From: Spyradosoma sp004558035
GTDB taxonomy: Bacteria > Verrucomicrobiota > Verrucomicrobiia > Opitutales > UBA953
Assembly: GCF_050314555.1 (NCBI RefSeq)
Contig: NZ_JBNPNH010000001.1
Coordinates: 62,001-126,000 of the forward strand
Length of the DNA: 64,000 nucleotides
Direction: 5' to 3'
Shown here: in pieces, positions 22,036-30,531 of the stretch
How the letters are laid out: every line of letters starts with the position of its first letter
Position numbering within the stretch: position 1 is the first letter of the stretch
Made by a program: the position numbers and the translations under genes
The notes under the pieces: model-generated
The model's database searches: none
Told to the model about the DNA's origin: nothing
What the model saw: the letters and a program-made list of their open reading frames with translations, nothing else

Positions 22036-23262
22036 TTATGGTTTTTCTTCCCGCGCGAAACCGCGCAGGCGGCGCGCCGTGAAGATCGACGAGGCCGCGA
22101 CGAGCGCGACCAGCCCCAGCGCCCAGCGCAGCGATCCGAGCGCCTCCGAAATGAAGCCGATGACCGGCGGCCCGAGGAGAAAACCGAGAAAGCCGACCGT
22201 CGAGACCGCTGCGATCGCCTTGCCCACGGGAACGCTCGGCGACTCGCCCGAAAGGCTGTAGCAGATCGGCACGACCGCCGAGACTCCGAAGCCCACGAGC
22301 AGGAAGCCGAGCGCCGCAGGAACGGCGCTCGGGAACGCCACCGCGAGCAGCAGCCCCAACGCCGTCGCCGCCGAGCATGCCTGGACGACGCGCACCTGCC
22401 CGAAGCGCGTGATGAAGAAATCCGCCACGAGCCGCCCGCTCGTCATCGCGAACATCGAGGCGACGTAGCCCAGCCGCACGAGCGCCTCGCCCGGCTTCAC
22501 GACGTCCGCGAAATAAATGCCGCTCCAGTCGTACATCACGCCTTCGCAGCCCATGCACACGGCGGCGAGCACGCCCAACGTGAAGATGAACGGATCGCGC
22601 AGCGCGAAGCGCCGCCGCGGCGTTTCCGGCGTTCCCGCGCCCTGCTCCGCGAGCGCGCGCTGTTTCGCGGCGTCGCGCGGGAGCGTCCGCCGGATCAGCA
22701 GCGCGAGCAGCGTCAGATTCAGCGCGCACGCGCCGACGAAATGCTCCCACGGCAGAATCCCGTGCGCCGTCAGAAAAGAGCTCGCCAGCCCGGCGAGAAA
22801 GCCCGCGAGGCTCCACAGCCCGTGAAACGTCGCCATGATGCTGCGCCCGTAAAGCCGCTCCACGCCGACGCCCTGCGTGTTCACCGCGATGTTGTGCAGA
22901 TTCCCGGCGCAGCCCCACAGGAAAAGTCCGAAGAAAAGCAGGTGCGGCGTGCCCCACTGCGCGACGAGCCCGCAGCAGACCAGCGTCAGCCCGTAGGAGA
23001 CGACCGCCGCCGCGAGGCAGTTCCGAGAACCGAAGCGGCTCACGAGCCAGCCCGAAACCGCCATCATCGCGAGCTGCCCGGCGGGAATCGCGAAAAGAAT
23101 GCCGCCGACCTCCGCGTCGTTCAGCCCGAGCGCGATCTTCACGTCGGGAATGCGGGACGCCCAGCTCGAAAAGACGACGCCCTGCATGAAATAAAAAACG
23201 GCGACGACCGCGCGCAGCTTCGCGCGTTCCCGAGGCGTCGTGACCTTGTCTTCAGCTTCCAT
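22036..23262 (-). CDS. Major facilitator superfamily transporter
   Basis: A 408-residue polytopic protein with about 12 transmembrane helices. FMQGVVFSSWASRIPDVKIA then LGLNDAEVGGILFAIPAGQL and VSGWLVSRFGSRN carry the MFS signature loop between helices 2 and 3; the second half starts at RDPFIFTLGVLAAVCMGCEG. The ASRIPDVK start resembles YbjJ-like MFS proteins and is distantly like fucose permeases. The substrate is not evident; proximity to fucU (2.3 kb) and the microcompartment makes a deoxy-sugar possible but unproven. It is divergent from the paralogue pair starting at 23406. Confidence 0.85.
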   Translation of the reverse strand: MEAEDKVTTPRERAKLRAVVAVFYFMQGVVFSSWASRIPDVKIALGLNDAEVGGILFAIPAGQLAMMAVSGWLVSRFGSRNCLAAAVVSYGLTLVCCGLVAQWGTPHLLFFGLFLWGCAGNLHNIAVNTQGVGVERLYGRSIMATFHGLWSLAGFLAGLASSFLTAHGILPWEHFVGACALNLTLLALLIRRTLPRDAAKQRALAEQGAGTPETPRRRFALRDPFIFTLGVLAAVCMGCEGVMYDWSGIYFADVVKPGEALVRLGYVASMFAMTSGRLVADFFITRFGQVRVVQACSAATALGLLLAVAFPSAVPAALGFLLVGFGVSAVVPICYSLSGESPSVPVGKAIAAVSTVGFLGFLLGPPVIGFISEALGSLRWALGLVALVAASSIFTARRLRGFAREEKP

Positions 23263-23405
23263 AAGAAAAACCGAGCCGGCGAAAATACGCCGCCGCCCCG
23301 CCCCCCTTCAAGCGGAAACGGAACCGCCCGCGCCGCGCGAAAAGCGCCGCCGCCGCGCAAGTTTTGGATTCAAAAACGCGGGAACGCGCGCCATTATAGC
23401 GCGTC

Positions 23406-24395
23406 ATGCCGCAAACCACGCAAGCCGGAGGCGCCGCCTCCGTTCTGAATCCGCTTTGGCCCGACGCCGAATGGGACGTTTCGGGCGCGTTCTCGAACGA
23501 TCGGGAGCTGCTGCTCTTTCACGACTTCTTCCGCCAGGTCTTCGGCGTGCGCGTTCCCGCGCTCGTCCACGGCGCGCCGCTTTGTCTTTGGAACAGCGGG
23601 CGCGTGCTGCCCAAGCTCATCTGCACGGCGGAGCAGATCCGCGACGCCGGGCTCGCCTACACGCGCCGCGGCATCTCCGTGGATCTCACGTTCTCCAACC
23701 ACCTGCTGACGGAAAAGCATCTCACCGACGAGACCGGCAACGCGATTCTGAAATTCTTCGAGCGCAACAATCCCGCCCGCGGGAACGGCGTCATCATGGC
23801 GTCGGACGCGCTCTACGAGCACGTGAAGAAGAACTACCCGACGCTGCGCACGGTCTCCTCCATCATCAAGGTCACCGTTGAGCACGGGCGCGGCAAGTTC
23901 GACTACTACCGCCGCCTCGCCGAGCGCTACGACAAGGTGATGATTCACCCCGACGACGCGTGGAACTTCGACCTGCTCGAAAAGCTCGAGGACAAGTCGC
24001 GCTACGAGATTCTCGTCAACGAATACTGCGTGCGCAACTGCCGCATCCGCCACCTGCACTACCGTTCGCTGTCCAATTCGGCGCTGGATTATTTCGGCGC
24101 AAAGGACGCGGAGTTCGACAAGCTTTTCCCGAACAACGGCTGTTCGGACATGCGCGGGCTCATGTGCGACCCGGACCACGGGAGCGCCGCCCTCGCGCTC
24201 GACGAAATCCGTCGCCTGCACGAGCTCGGCTTCCGTAAATTCAAGGTGCAGGGGCGCGGCATGGCGAACGCCGGCGGCTCGATCTTCGACCTGCTCCGCC
24301 TCACGCTGCGCGACGACGCGCCCGGCGAAAACTTCATGCGCCGCGTCAAGCTGCAGTTCCTCGAAGCGCTCGCGACGCTGAACCCGCAAATCTGA
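23406..24395 (+). CDS. TIM-barrel-like protein with Cys cluster (possible U32-like), paralogue 1
   Basis: A 329-residue protein I cannot assign with certainty. It alternates beta strands and helices like a TIM barrel (GISVDLTFSNHLLTEKHL, NGVIMASDALYEHVKKNYP, DKVMIHPDDAWNFDLLEKLE) and then has ILVNEYCVRNCRIRHLHY with a Cys-x3-Cys, followed by NNGCSDMRG and LMCDPDHG. Four cysteines with that spacing suggest an iron-sulfur site as in U32 peptidase-like proteins. It ends with FRKFKVQGRGMANAGG. The next gene is a diverged paralogue, 23 bases downstream, so the two probably form a complex or pathway pair. Confidence 0.6.
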   Translation: MPQTTQAGGAASVLNPLWPDAEWDVSGAFSNDRELLLFHDFFRQVFGVRVPALVHGAPLCLWNSGRVLPKLICTAEQIRDAGLAYTRRGISVDLTFSNHLLTEKHLTDETGNAILKFFERNNPARGNGVIMASDALYEHVKKNYPTLRTVSSIIKVTVEHGRGKFDYYRRLAERYDKVMIHPDDAWNFDLLEKLEDKSRYEILVNEYCVRNCRIRHLHYRSLSNSALDYFGAKDAEFDKLFPNNGCSDMRGLMCDPDHGSAALALDEIRRLHELGFRKFKVQGRGMANAGGSIFDLLRLTLRDDAPGENFMRRVKLQFLEALATLNPQI

Positions 24396-24418
24396 AATCC
24401 CTTCCCGACGATCCCGCC

Positions 24419-25522
24419 ATGAGCCAACCCACGTCCTTCGTTCTCGCGCCGAACCTGCTCTCGCCGAGCGCGCCCCTCGCGCCCGACGCGCCGCAGATGA
24501 AATCCACGCTCCCGCCGCCGAATTTTCTCGCGGACGCCGCGTTCCCGCAGGCGCGCTGGTCGCTCGGCGGCGCCCTGCTCTACGATTCCGCGCTCGTCGA
24601 GTTTCTGAAATTTCTCCGCACGGAAGTCCCCGTCGTCGCCGTGCGCGACGTCTCCGGCGCGCCGCCCTGCGCGTGGACGCTCGACTGGTATTCCACGCGC
24701 CCGCTCGTGCCGCCGGGAACGTTCTCCGAGCGCGTCAAAAAGTTTTCCGAGCTCGGCGTCGGCTTCTCTCTCGATTTCGACAATCCGCACGTCGGCGCGG
24801 ACGCGCTCGAGGGCGTCATCGGCAACACGCTGCTGCGCAGCTGCGCGACGCTTTCGACGATGCGCGTGCGCATCGCCTCGGAGGCGCTCGCCGACCGCAT
24901 CCGCGCCGCGTTCCCGCAGGCGAAGCTCCACGCGGGCGCGAATCTGGCGGTCGCGGCGGACGCGCGCGGGAACGCCGATTTCTACCGCCGCGCCGCGGAA
25001 AAATTCGAGACCGTGACGCTGCACCCGCTCGACGCCGCGGACTCGGATTTTCTCGAAAAGCTCCTCGCGGAGGTCCCCGCGGACAGGCTCGAAATCGAGA
25101 TCAACGACACCTGCCTGCGCGCCTGTCCCGTGCGCAAGGAGCATTTGGACACGCTGGCGAAGATGCGCCTCGCGCCCTGGGACGCCTCGCTGCTGCAGCG
25201 GCGCCACGCCCTGCTCGCGCAGGCGTCGTGCGAAAACGTCTGCGCCGATCCCGGGAACGCCGCCGCGCGCGCCGCGCTGCTCACCCGGGACGAACGGCTC
25301 CGCGCCTACGCGCTGGGCGTGCGCAATTTCCGGATACAGGCGGAAAAGCTACGCAGCGAGCTCGCCTTCTTCTGGGAGCTGGGCTCGCTCATGCTCACGG
25401 ACGCGCCGGAATTCCGGCACAAGAAGGCGGCGTTCATGGCGTCCTCCGTCAACAACGTGAACGCGCCCGTCCCCGTCTTCAAAAGCGGCACGAGCGCCTT
25501 CGTGATGCGGAAATACGAGTGA
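24419..25522 (+). CDS. TIM-barrel-like protein with Cys cluster, paralogue 2
   Basis: A 367-residue paralogue of the preceding gene. Matching landmarks: FSERVKKFSELGVGFSLDF, DNPHVGADALEGVIGNTLL, ETVTLHPLDAADSDFLEKLL, EIEINDTCLRACPVRKEHLD (Cys-x3-Cys at the same position as CVRNC in paralogue 1) and ASCENVCADPG supplying two more cysteines. Thus the Cys cluster is conserved although overall identity is low, arguing for a metal site kept by selection. It has a C-terminal extension (after VRNFRIQAEKLRSE) of about 50 residues. Function unknown. Confidence 0.6.
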   Translation: MSQPTSFVLAPNLLSPSAPLAPDAPQMKSTLPPPNFLADAAFPQARWSLGGALLYDSALVEFLKFLRTEVPVVAVRDVSGAPPCAWTLDWYSTRPLVPPGTFSERVKKFSELGVGFSLDFDNPHVGADALEGVIGNTLLRSCATLSTMRVRIASEALADRIRAAFPQAKLHAGANLAVAADARGNADFYRRAAEKFETVTLHPLDAADSDFLEKLLAEVPADRLEIEINDTCLRACPVRKEHLDTLAKMRLAPWDASLLQRRHALLAQASCENVCADPGNAAARAALLTRDERLRAYALGVRNFRIQAEKLRSELAFFWELGSLMLTDAPEFRHKKAAFMASSVNNVNAPVPVFKSGTSAFVMRKYE

Positions 25523-25609
25523 GCGCGCTTCGCGCCGAGGCGCAGGGGCGCCGCCGCGCGCGCTTTTCCGGCTTGCCGCGGCGGGAACGCGGGAGTGTAA
25601 TGACGGTCT

Positions 25610-26044
25610 ATGTTACAAGGAATCTCCCCGCTTCTTTCCCCGGAACTGCTCGCCGTGCTCTGCCGCATGGGACACGGCGACGAAATCGTCCTCTCCGACG
25701 CGCATTTTCCGGCCGAAACCTTCAACTCGCGCGTGCTGCGCGCCGACGGCATCCGCGTTCCCGCCCTGCTCGACGCGATTCTGCCGCTCTTCGTACTCGA
25801 CCCCTACGTGAAGTCTCCGGTCATCATGATGCAGGCGGTTCCCGGCGACACGCTCGACCCGGCGGTCGGCGCGGCGTACCGCGAAGTCATCGACCGCCGC
25901 CGCCCGGGAACGCCCGACTTCGAGCTGATGGAACGCTTCGCGTTTTACGAACGCGCGAAAAAGGCGTTCGCGGTCGTCGTCACGGGCGAAACCGCGAAAT
26001 ACGGCAACATCATTCTGAAGAAAGGCGTCACGCCGATCGAATGA
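25610..26044 (+). CDS. fucU: L-fucose mutarotase (RbsD/FucU family)
   Basis: A 144-residue RbsD/FucU protein, which interconverts the anomers of L-fucose (FucU) or ribose (RbsD). Characteristic segments: SPLLSPELLAVLCRMGHGDE with the catalytic-site His in MGHGDEIVLSDAHFPA, LDAILPLFVLDPYV, FYERAKKAFAVVVTGETAKY and GNIILKKGV at the end. The ETAKYGNIILKKGV tail fits FucU. It supports L-fucose use by this organism, the substrate known to feed Planctomycetes-Verrucomicrobia-type microcompartments such as the one at 7.8-13.6 kb. Confidence 0.9.
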   Translation: MLQGISPLLSPELLAVLCRMGHGDEIVLSDAHFPAETFNSRVLRADGIRVPALLDAILPLFVLDPYVKSPVIMMQAVPGDTLDPAVGAAYREVIDRRRPGTPDFELMERFAFYERAKKAFAVVVTGETAKYGNIILKKGVTPIE

Positions 26045-26085
26045 GGCGCCCGCGCCGCGCGCTCCGCGGCGCTTTCTGAAAAGCC

Positions 26086-26763
26086 ATGAACATTTCGGCG
26101 TTCGACGTCATCGGACCGGCGATGGTTGGTCCTTCGAGTTCGCACACGGCGGGCGCCGTGCGGCTGGGGCTGCTCGCGCACCACATCGCGGGCGGCTTCC
26201 CGCCGTTCGGCCGCGTCAGGATCGAGCTGCACGGCTCTTTCGCGGCGACGGGAAAAGGCCACGCGACGGACCGCGGCATCGTCGCCGGGCTGCTGGGATT
26301 TTTCCCGGACGACGAGCGCATCCGCGATTCGCTGGAGCACGCGCGCAGGCGCGGCATCGGCGTGGAGTTCCGCGACGCCGATTTCGGCACGGACGCGCAC
26401 CCCAATTCCGCGCGCGTCACGTTTTATTTTTCGGACGGCACGACGCTCGAGACGCTCGGCGCGAGCGTCGGCGGCGGGAACGTCGAGATCCGCGAAATCG
26501 ACGGCTTCCGCACGAATCTGACGGGAACGCTCGACGCGCTGCTGTGCTGGCATCTCGACCGCCCGGGCTTTCTCGCGCACGTGACGGGACTGCTCGCCTG
26601 CGTCAGCGCGAACATCGCGGCGATCATCACCGCGCGACGCATGCGCGGGAACGAAGCCTTCACCGTCATCAAGACGGACTCGCCGATTCCCGACGACTGT
26701 CTGAGCGTGCTGAACAAAATCCCCTTCGTCAGCCGCAGCGTCCGCATTCCCAAAATCAGCTGA
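26086..26763 (+). CDS. sdaAB: L-serine ammonia-lyase, Fe-S-dependent, beta subunit
   Basis: A 225-residue beta chain of the two-subunit (Bacillus/Clostridium-type) L-serine dehydratase, which turns L-serine into pyruvate and ammonia. FDVIGPAMVGPSSSHTAGAV contains the substrate-binding SSSHT; ATGKGHATDRGIVAGLLGF and DAHPNSARVTF follow. The C-terminal third (from FLAHVTGLLACVSANIAAII) is an ACT-like regulatory domain. It is followed after 13 bases by the alpha subunit, so the two form an operon. Confidence 0.95.
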   Translation: MNISAFDVIGPAMVGPSSSHTAGAVRLGLLAHHIAGGFPPFGRVRIELHGSFAATGKGHATDRGIVAGLLGFFPDDERIRDSLEHARRRGIGVEFRDADFGTDAHPNSARVTFYFSDGTTLETLGASVGGGNVEIREIDGFRTNLTGTLDALLCWHLDRPGFLAHVTGLLACVSANIAAIITARRMRGNEAFTVIKTDSPIPDDCLSVLNKIPFVSRSVRIPKIS

Positions 26764-26776
26764 AAATTTTTCTGTC

Positions 26777-27673
26777 ATGAATCCCGAAGACCCGACCCGA
26801 TACGATTACTCGACGGCGGAAGAACTGCTCGCCGTGTGCGAACGCGAAGGCATTTCCGTGGGCGAGCTCGCCCAGCGGCGCGAAGAGCTGCTCACGGGCA
26901 CGCCGCGCGAAAAGAATTTCGAAAAGATGCGGGAGCATTTCCGCACGATGCGCGCCTCAGTGAAGCGCGGGCTCGCGATCACGACGCCTTCGCCGAGCGG
27001 GCTCTCGGGCGGCGACGCCGGAAAAATCCTGCGGCGCGCGGAAAGCGGGAACTCTCTGCTCGGCGCCTCGCTGACGCGGCTCGTCGCCTACGGCTACGCG
27101 GTGCTGGAGACGAACGCGCAGTTCGGGAAAATCGTCGCGACGCCCACGGCGGGCTCGGCGGGCATCGTTCCCGCGTGCCTGACGCTGCTCGAAGAGACGC
27201 GCGGCGTCGGCGAAGACGCGCTGACGAACGCGCTGTTCACGGCGAGCGGAGTCGGCGTGCTCATCGCCGGAAACGCCTTCATCGCGGGCGCGCAGGGCGG
27301 CTGCCAGGCGGAAGTCGGGAGCGCGTCCGCCATCGCGGCGGCGGCGGTCGTCGAAGCCCTGGGCGGCACGCCGCGCCAGGCGTGCGCGGCGGGAACGTTC
27401 GCGCTGATCAACACGCTGGGGCTCGTCTGCGACCCGATCGGCGGCTTCGTCGAAGTGCCCTGCGTCGCGCGCAACGGCATGTTCGCCGTGCATTCCTATC
27501 TCGCGGCGGAACTCGCGCTCGCGGACATTTCGCCGCGCGTGACGCTCGATGACGCGATCTTCGCCATGCGCGACGTCGGCCGCCGCATGCCTCCGGAACT
27601 GCGCGAAACCTCGCGCGGCGGCCTCGCGATCTGCCCGAGCTGCACCGGAAGAAAATTCACCTCCCAGCCCTAA
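26777..27673 (+). CDS. sdaAA: L-serine ammonia-lyase, Fe-S-dependent, alpha subunit
   Basis: A 298-residue alpha chain carrying the catalytic [4Fe-4S] site. ATPTAGSAGIVPACLTLLEE, CQAEVGSASAIAAAA, QACAAGTFALINTLGLVCDP IGG and the C-terminal CPSCTGRKF provide the conserved cysteines that ligate the cluster. Together with the beta subunit it feeds pyruvate from serine. The operon ends at a strong hairpin terminator 33 bases downstream. Confidence 0.95.
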   Translation: MNPEDPTRYDYSTAEELLAVCEREGISVGELAQRREELLTGTPREKNFEKMREHFRTMRASVKRGLAITTPSPSGLSGGDAGKILRRAESGNSLLGASLTRLVAYGYAVLETNAQFGKIVATPTAGSAGIVPACLTLLEETRGVGEDALTNALFTASGVGVLIAGNAFIAGAQGGCQAEVGSASAIAAAAVVEALGGTPRQACAAGTFALINTLGLVCDPIGGFVEVPCVARNGMFAVHSYLAAELALADISPRVTLDDAIFAMRDVGRRMPPELRETSRGGLAICPSCTGRKFTSQP

Positions 27674-27705
27674 GCCCCTCGCCCGCGGGAACGCGTCGGA
27701 AGACG

Positions 27706-27751
27706 AAAAAACACGGGAACGTCGGACGGATCCGACGTTCCCGTGTTTTTT
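27706..27751. terminator. Bidirectional terminator between sdaAA and nagA
   Basis: A perfect 21-bp inverted repeat: AAAAAACACGGGAACGTCGGA, a 4-base loop CGGA and TCCGACGTTCCCGTG plus TTTTTT. It lies between convergent genes, and A- and T-tracts flank it symmetrically, so it should stop transcription from both sides. Its stem includes an inverted pair of GGGAACG, the core of the iterated octamer. Confidence 0.95.
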
Positions 27752-27767
27752 GCGCGACGCGCGGGAA

Positions 27768-28913
27768 TCAGCGCGTGAACTTGCAGACGCCGTCCACGAA
27801 GGTCTTCGTGACGAGGAAGTCGTCGCCGAGCAGGACGAAGTCCGCCGCGAAGCCCGGAGCGATCTTGCCGCGGTCCGTGAGGCCGAGCGACTGCGCCTGG
27901 TTCCACGACGTCGTCTTGACGATTTCGCAGAGCGGCAGCCCCGTGATCTTCTGAATGTTGCGGATGCCGAGCGAGTAGTTCAGCGTCGAGCCCGCGAGGT
28001 TGCCCGACATGAGGCGCGCCTCGCCGTTCTTGACCATGATCGGCAGGCCGCCGAGCTGCGACGGTCCGTCCGGCAGGCCCGAGCACGCGAGCGAGTCCGT
28101 GATCATCATCAGGCGTTCGCAGCCGATCTTCGAGAACGCGAGCTTGAGCATGTCCGGGCACAGGTGCACGGTGTCGCAGATCGCCTCGACCTTGACCGTC
28201 GAATCGACGAGTCCCGCGCCGACGAGCCCGATGTTGCGGTGGTGCAGCGGCGACATCTGGTTGCAGAAGTGCGTGAGGTGGACGAGGCCGGAGCGCTTCG
28301 CGGCGAGGAAGTCCGCGTAGGTCGCGAGGCTGTGTCCCGCGGAGCAGCGCACGCCGAGCGCGGTCGCCTTCGCGATGAAGTCGCACGCGCCCGGGAGTTC
28401 CGGCGCGAGCGTGATGATGAGCACCGGCGAAATGGCGTGGAGCTTCTTGAGTTCTTCGAAATCCGGGTCGCGGCGGAACGCGGGATTCTGCGCGCCGAGC
28501 TGCTTTTCGCAGACGTAGGGGCCTTCGAGGTGCGTTCCCGGAATCTTGACCGAGCGCGGCGCCTTGTTGTATTCGGCGACGGAGAGCTGCACCTTTTCGA
28601 GCGTCTCGTAGCCGAGCGTCAGCGTGGTCGCGAGCCAGCTCGTGACGCCTTCCTTGATCTTGCAGTCGGCGATGGTGTTGAGCGCCTCGACGGTGCCGTC
28701 GCAGGCGTCCGCGCCGCCGGCGCCGTGGGAGTGCACGTCGATGAAGCCCGGCATGAGCATCTGCCCGGCGGCGTCGATCGTTTCGTCCGCCGCGGGAAGC
28801 GCGTCGGCCGCGCCGTAAACCTGAGTGAACTTGCCGTCCTCGACGAGCACGGCTCCGCCCTCGACGTCGAGTCCGGGCGAGATGATGTGAGCATTTTTGA
28901 TGAGCGTTTTCAT
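27768..28913 (-). CDS. nagA: N-acetylglucosamine-6-phosphate deacetylase
   Basis: A 381-residue amidohydrolase that removes acetate from GlcNAc-6-phosphate. Landmarks: MPGFIDVHSHGAGGAD with the first metal-site histidines, THLEGPYV with the catalytic-site Glu, SAGHSLATY, LTHFCNQMSPLHHRN and ITDSLACSGLPDG with the catalytic Asp. The length is normal. It suggests use of GlcNAc from mucin, chitin or its own cell wall. The next gene on the strand, upstream, is galM, with 48 bases between, so both are likely one transcript. Confidence 0.93.
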   Translation of the reverse strand: MKTLIKNAHIISPGLDVEGGAVLVEDGKFTQVYGAADALPAADETIDAAGQMLMPGFIDVHSHGAGGADACDGTVEALNTIADCKIKEGVTSWLATTLTLGYETLEKVQLSVAEYNKAPRSVKIPGTHLEGPYVCEKQLGAQNPAFRRDPDFEELKKLHAISPVLIITLAPELPGACDFIAKATALGVRCSAGHSLATYADFLAAKRSGLVHLTHFCNQMSPLHHRNIGLVGAGLVDSTVKVEAICDTVHLCPDMLKLAFSKIGCERLMMITDSLACSGLPDGPSQLGGLPIMVKNGEARLMSGNLAGSTLNYSLGIRNIQKITGLPLCEIVKTTSWNQAQSLGLTDRGKIAPGFAADFVLLGDDFLVTKTFVDGVCKFTR

Positions 28914-28961
28914 GGTAATAATGAGATTTGAACGTTTTTCAGGAAAGGGATTCCGCCGGCG

Positions 28962-30038
28962 TCACGCCTGGACGCTGGGGCGATAAACCGTCGTGCTCGC
29001 GTAGGGGCGACCGGGAACGAGAACGTTCGCGCGGAACTGTCCCTGGTTGATCGCGTCGGGCACGTGCTGCGTCTCGAGCGCGAGGCCGGCGTAATCGGCG
29101 TAGGCCGCGCCGTCCTTGCCGGGAACGCCGCCGACGGCGTCGCCGAGCCAGTTGCCGCTGTAAACCTGCATCGCGGGCTCGGTCGTCGAGACCGTCAGCA
29201 CGCGGCCGTTTTCCTCGCAGACGAGCGTCGCCGCCGGGCGAAGCGTTCCCGCGTGGCCGTCGACGACGTAGCAGTGGTCGTAGCCCTTCGCGAGCGCGAG
29301 CTGGCGCGCGTTCTTGGCGTCGATACGTTCGCCGATCTGATGGAAGACGCGGAAGCTGAACGGGCGCAGACCGTTGACGTGCCAGACTTCGCCGGTCGGA
29401 ATCGCGGTCTCGTCCGTCGGCAGAAATTTGTCCGCGTAAAGCTGCAGCCACTGCCCGAGCACCGTTCCCGAGGCGTGCCCCGCGAGATTGAAATACGCGT
29501 GGTTGGTGAGGTTGATCGGCGTCGCCGCGTCGCTTTCCGCCGCGTAGTCGATTCTGACCGCGCCGTCCGCGCAGAGCGTGTAGGTGACGGAGACCTTCAC
29601 CGTTCCCGGGTAGCCTTCCTCGCCGTCGGGCGAGACGCGGGAAAACTTCACGGCGGGCTCGGCGTCGGTCCCGCAGATCTCCGCGGTCCAGACGTAGGCG
29701 TTCCAGCCGCGTTCGCCGCCGTGCAGGTGGTTCGGTCCGTTGTTGACGGCGAGCTGGTATTCCTTGCCGTCGAGAGAGAATTTTCCGCCCGCGATGCGGT
29801 TGGCGACGCGCCCGCAGACCGCGCCCGCGTAGGCCTTCTGCGCGGCGTATTTTTCCGCGGAATCGAAGCCGAGCAGCACGTCGGCGAACGTTCCCGCGCG
29901 GTCGGGCGTCAGCCACGCGACCCAGGTCGCGCCGTAGTCCGTGAACGACGCGGAAAAGCCCGCCGCGTTCGTCAGCGTGTAAAGCGAAGCGGAAACGCCG
30001 TCGGCGCTCCCGAAGGGTTTTGTCGAAACGTTTTTCAT
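28962..30038 (-). CDS. galM: Aldose 1-epimerase (galactose mutarotase)
   Basis: A 358-residue GalM-like enzyme interconverting alpha and beta anomers of aldohexoses. Motifs: GRVANRIAGGKFSLDGKEY, VNNGPNHLHGGERGWN, LTNHAYFNLAGH (catalytic His), YDHCYVVDG, MQVYSGNW and LALETQHVPDAINQG with the catalytic Glu. The length is typical of bacterial GalM. It has no signal peptide, so it acts in the cytoplasm. A second, more divergent aldose epimerase lies at 46267. Confidence 0.93.
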   Translation of the reverse strand: MKNVSTKPFGSADGVSASLYTLTNAAGFSASFTDYGATWVAWLTPDRAGTFADVLLGFDSAEKYAAQKAYAGAVCGRVANRIAGGKFSLDGKEYQLAVNNGPNHLHGGERGWNAYVWTAEICGTDAEPAVKFSRVSPDGEEGYPGTVKVSVTYTLCADGAVRIDYAAESDAATPINLTNHAYFNLAGHASGTVLGQWLQLYADKFLPTDETAIPTGEVWHVNGLRPFSFRVFHQIGERIDAKNARQLALAKGYDHCYVVDGHAGTLRPAATLVCEENGRVLTVSTTEPAMQVYSGNWLGDAVGGVPGKDGAAYADYAGLALETQHVPDAINQGQFRANVLVPGRPYASTTVYRPSVQA

Positions 30039-30080
30039 AAATTTTTCGGAAGAATTTGCGGTTAAAGGAAGCCGCGCGCG

Positions 30081-30500
30081 TCAGCGCAGCAGGAACGGCG
30101 CGAGCAGGCGGCAGGCGACGACGAGCAGCGCGCCGAGGTAAAACGCGGAGGCGGACGCGCTCGCCGCGAGCGCGGTCACGATTCTGCCGCCGCCGAAGAG
30201 CGTTCCCGCGGCGGAGTTGCGGCGCGCCAGCGCGAACGTCCACACGGAAAGCGCGAGCGCGAGCGCGAAGAATCCCCACGCGAAAAAGACGTGCGCGTCA
30301 AGAAGCGCGTTCGAAAACGCGTCGCGGACGCCGCCCTGCTCCGCGCGCGCCGCCAGTTCGACGAGCGTGCCGTGCGCCGCGCGGCCGACGGCGAGCGAGA
30401 ACGCGGGAACGGCTAAGACGAAGAACGCCGCGAACGCGCAGACTTTGCGCGGAAGGCGGTCCTTGGAGGCAATGGCATCGGAGCTTTCCATGTGCTTCAT
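30081..30500 (-). CDS. Small membrane protein of unknown function
   Basis: A 139-residue protein with three or four hydrophobic segments: VCAFAAFFVLAVPAFSLAVG, DAHVFFAWGFFALALALSVW and IVTALAASASASAFYLGALL. An ATG nine bases after the one used is equally possible. The first hydrophobic segment is followed by RAAHGTLVELAARAEQGG, which should lie outside the membrane. No family recognised. It lies 31 bases downstream of the mechanosensitive channel gene and may be co-transcribed with it. Confidence 0.55.
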   Translation of the reverse strand: MKHMESSDAIASKDRLPRKVCAFAAFFVLAVPAFSLAVGRAAHGTLVELAARAEQGGVRDAFSNALLDAHVFFAWGFFALALALSVWTFALARRNSAAGTLFGGGRIVTALAASASASAFYLGALLVVACRLLAPFLLR

Positions 30501-30531
30501 TTTATGCCCGAAACGGCGTTCCCGCGCAATT

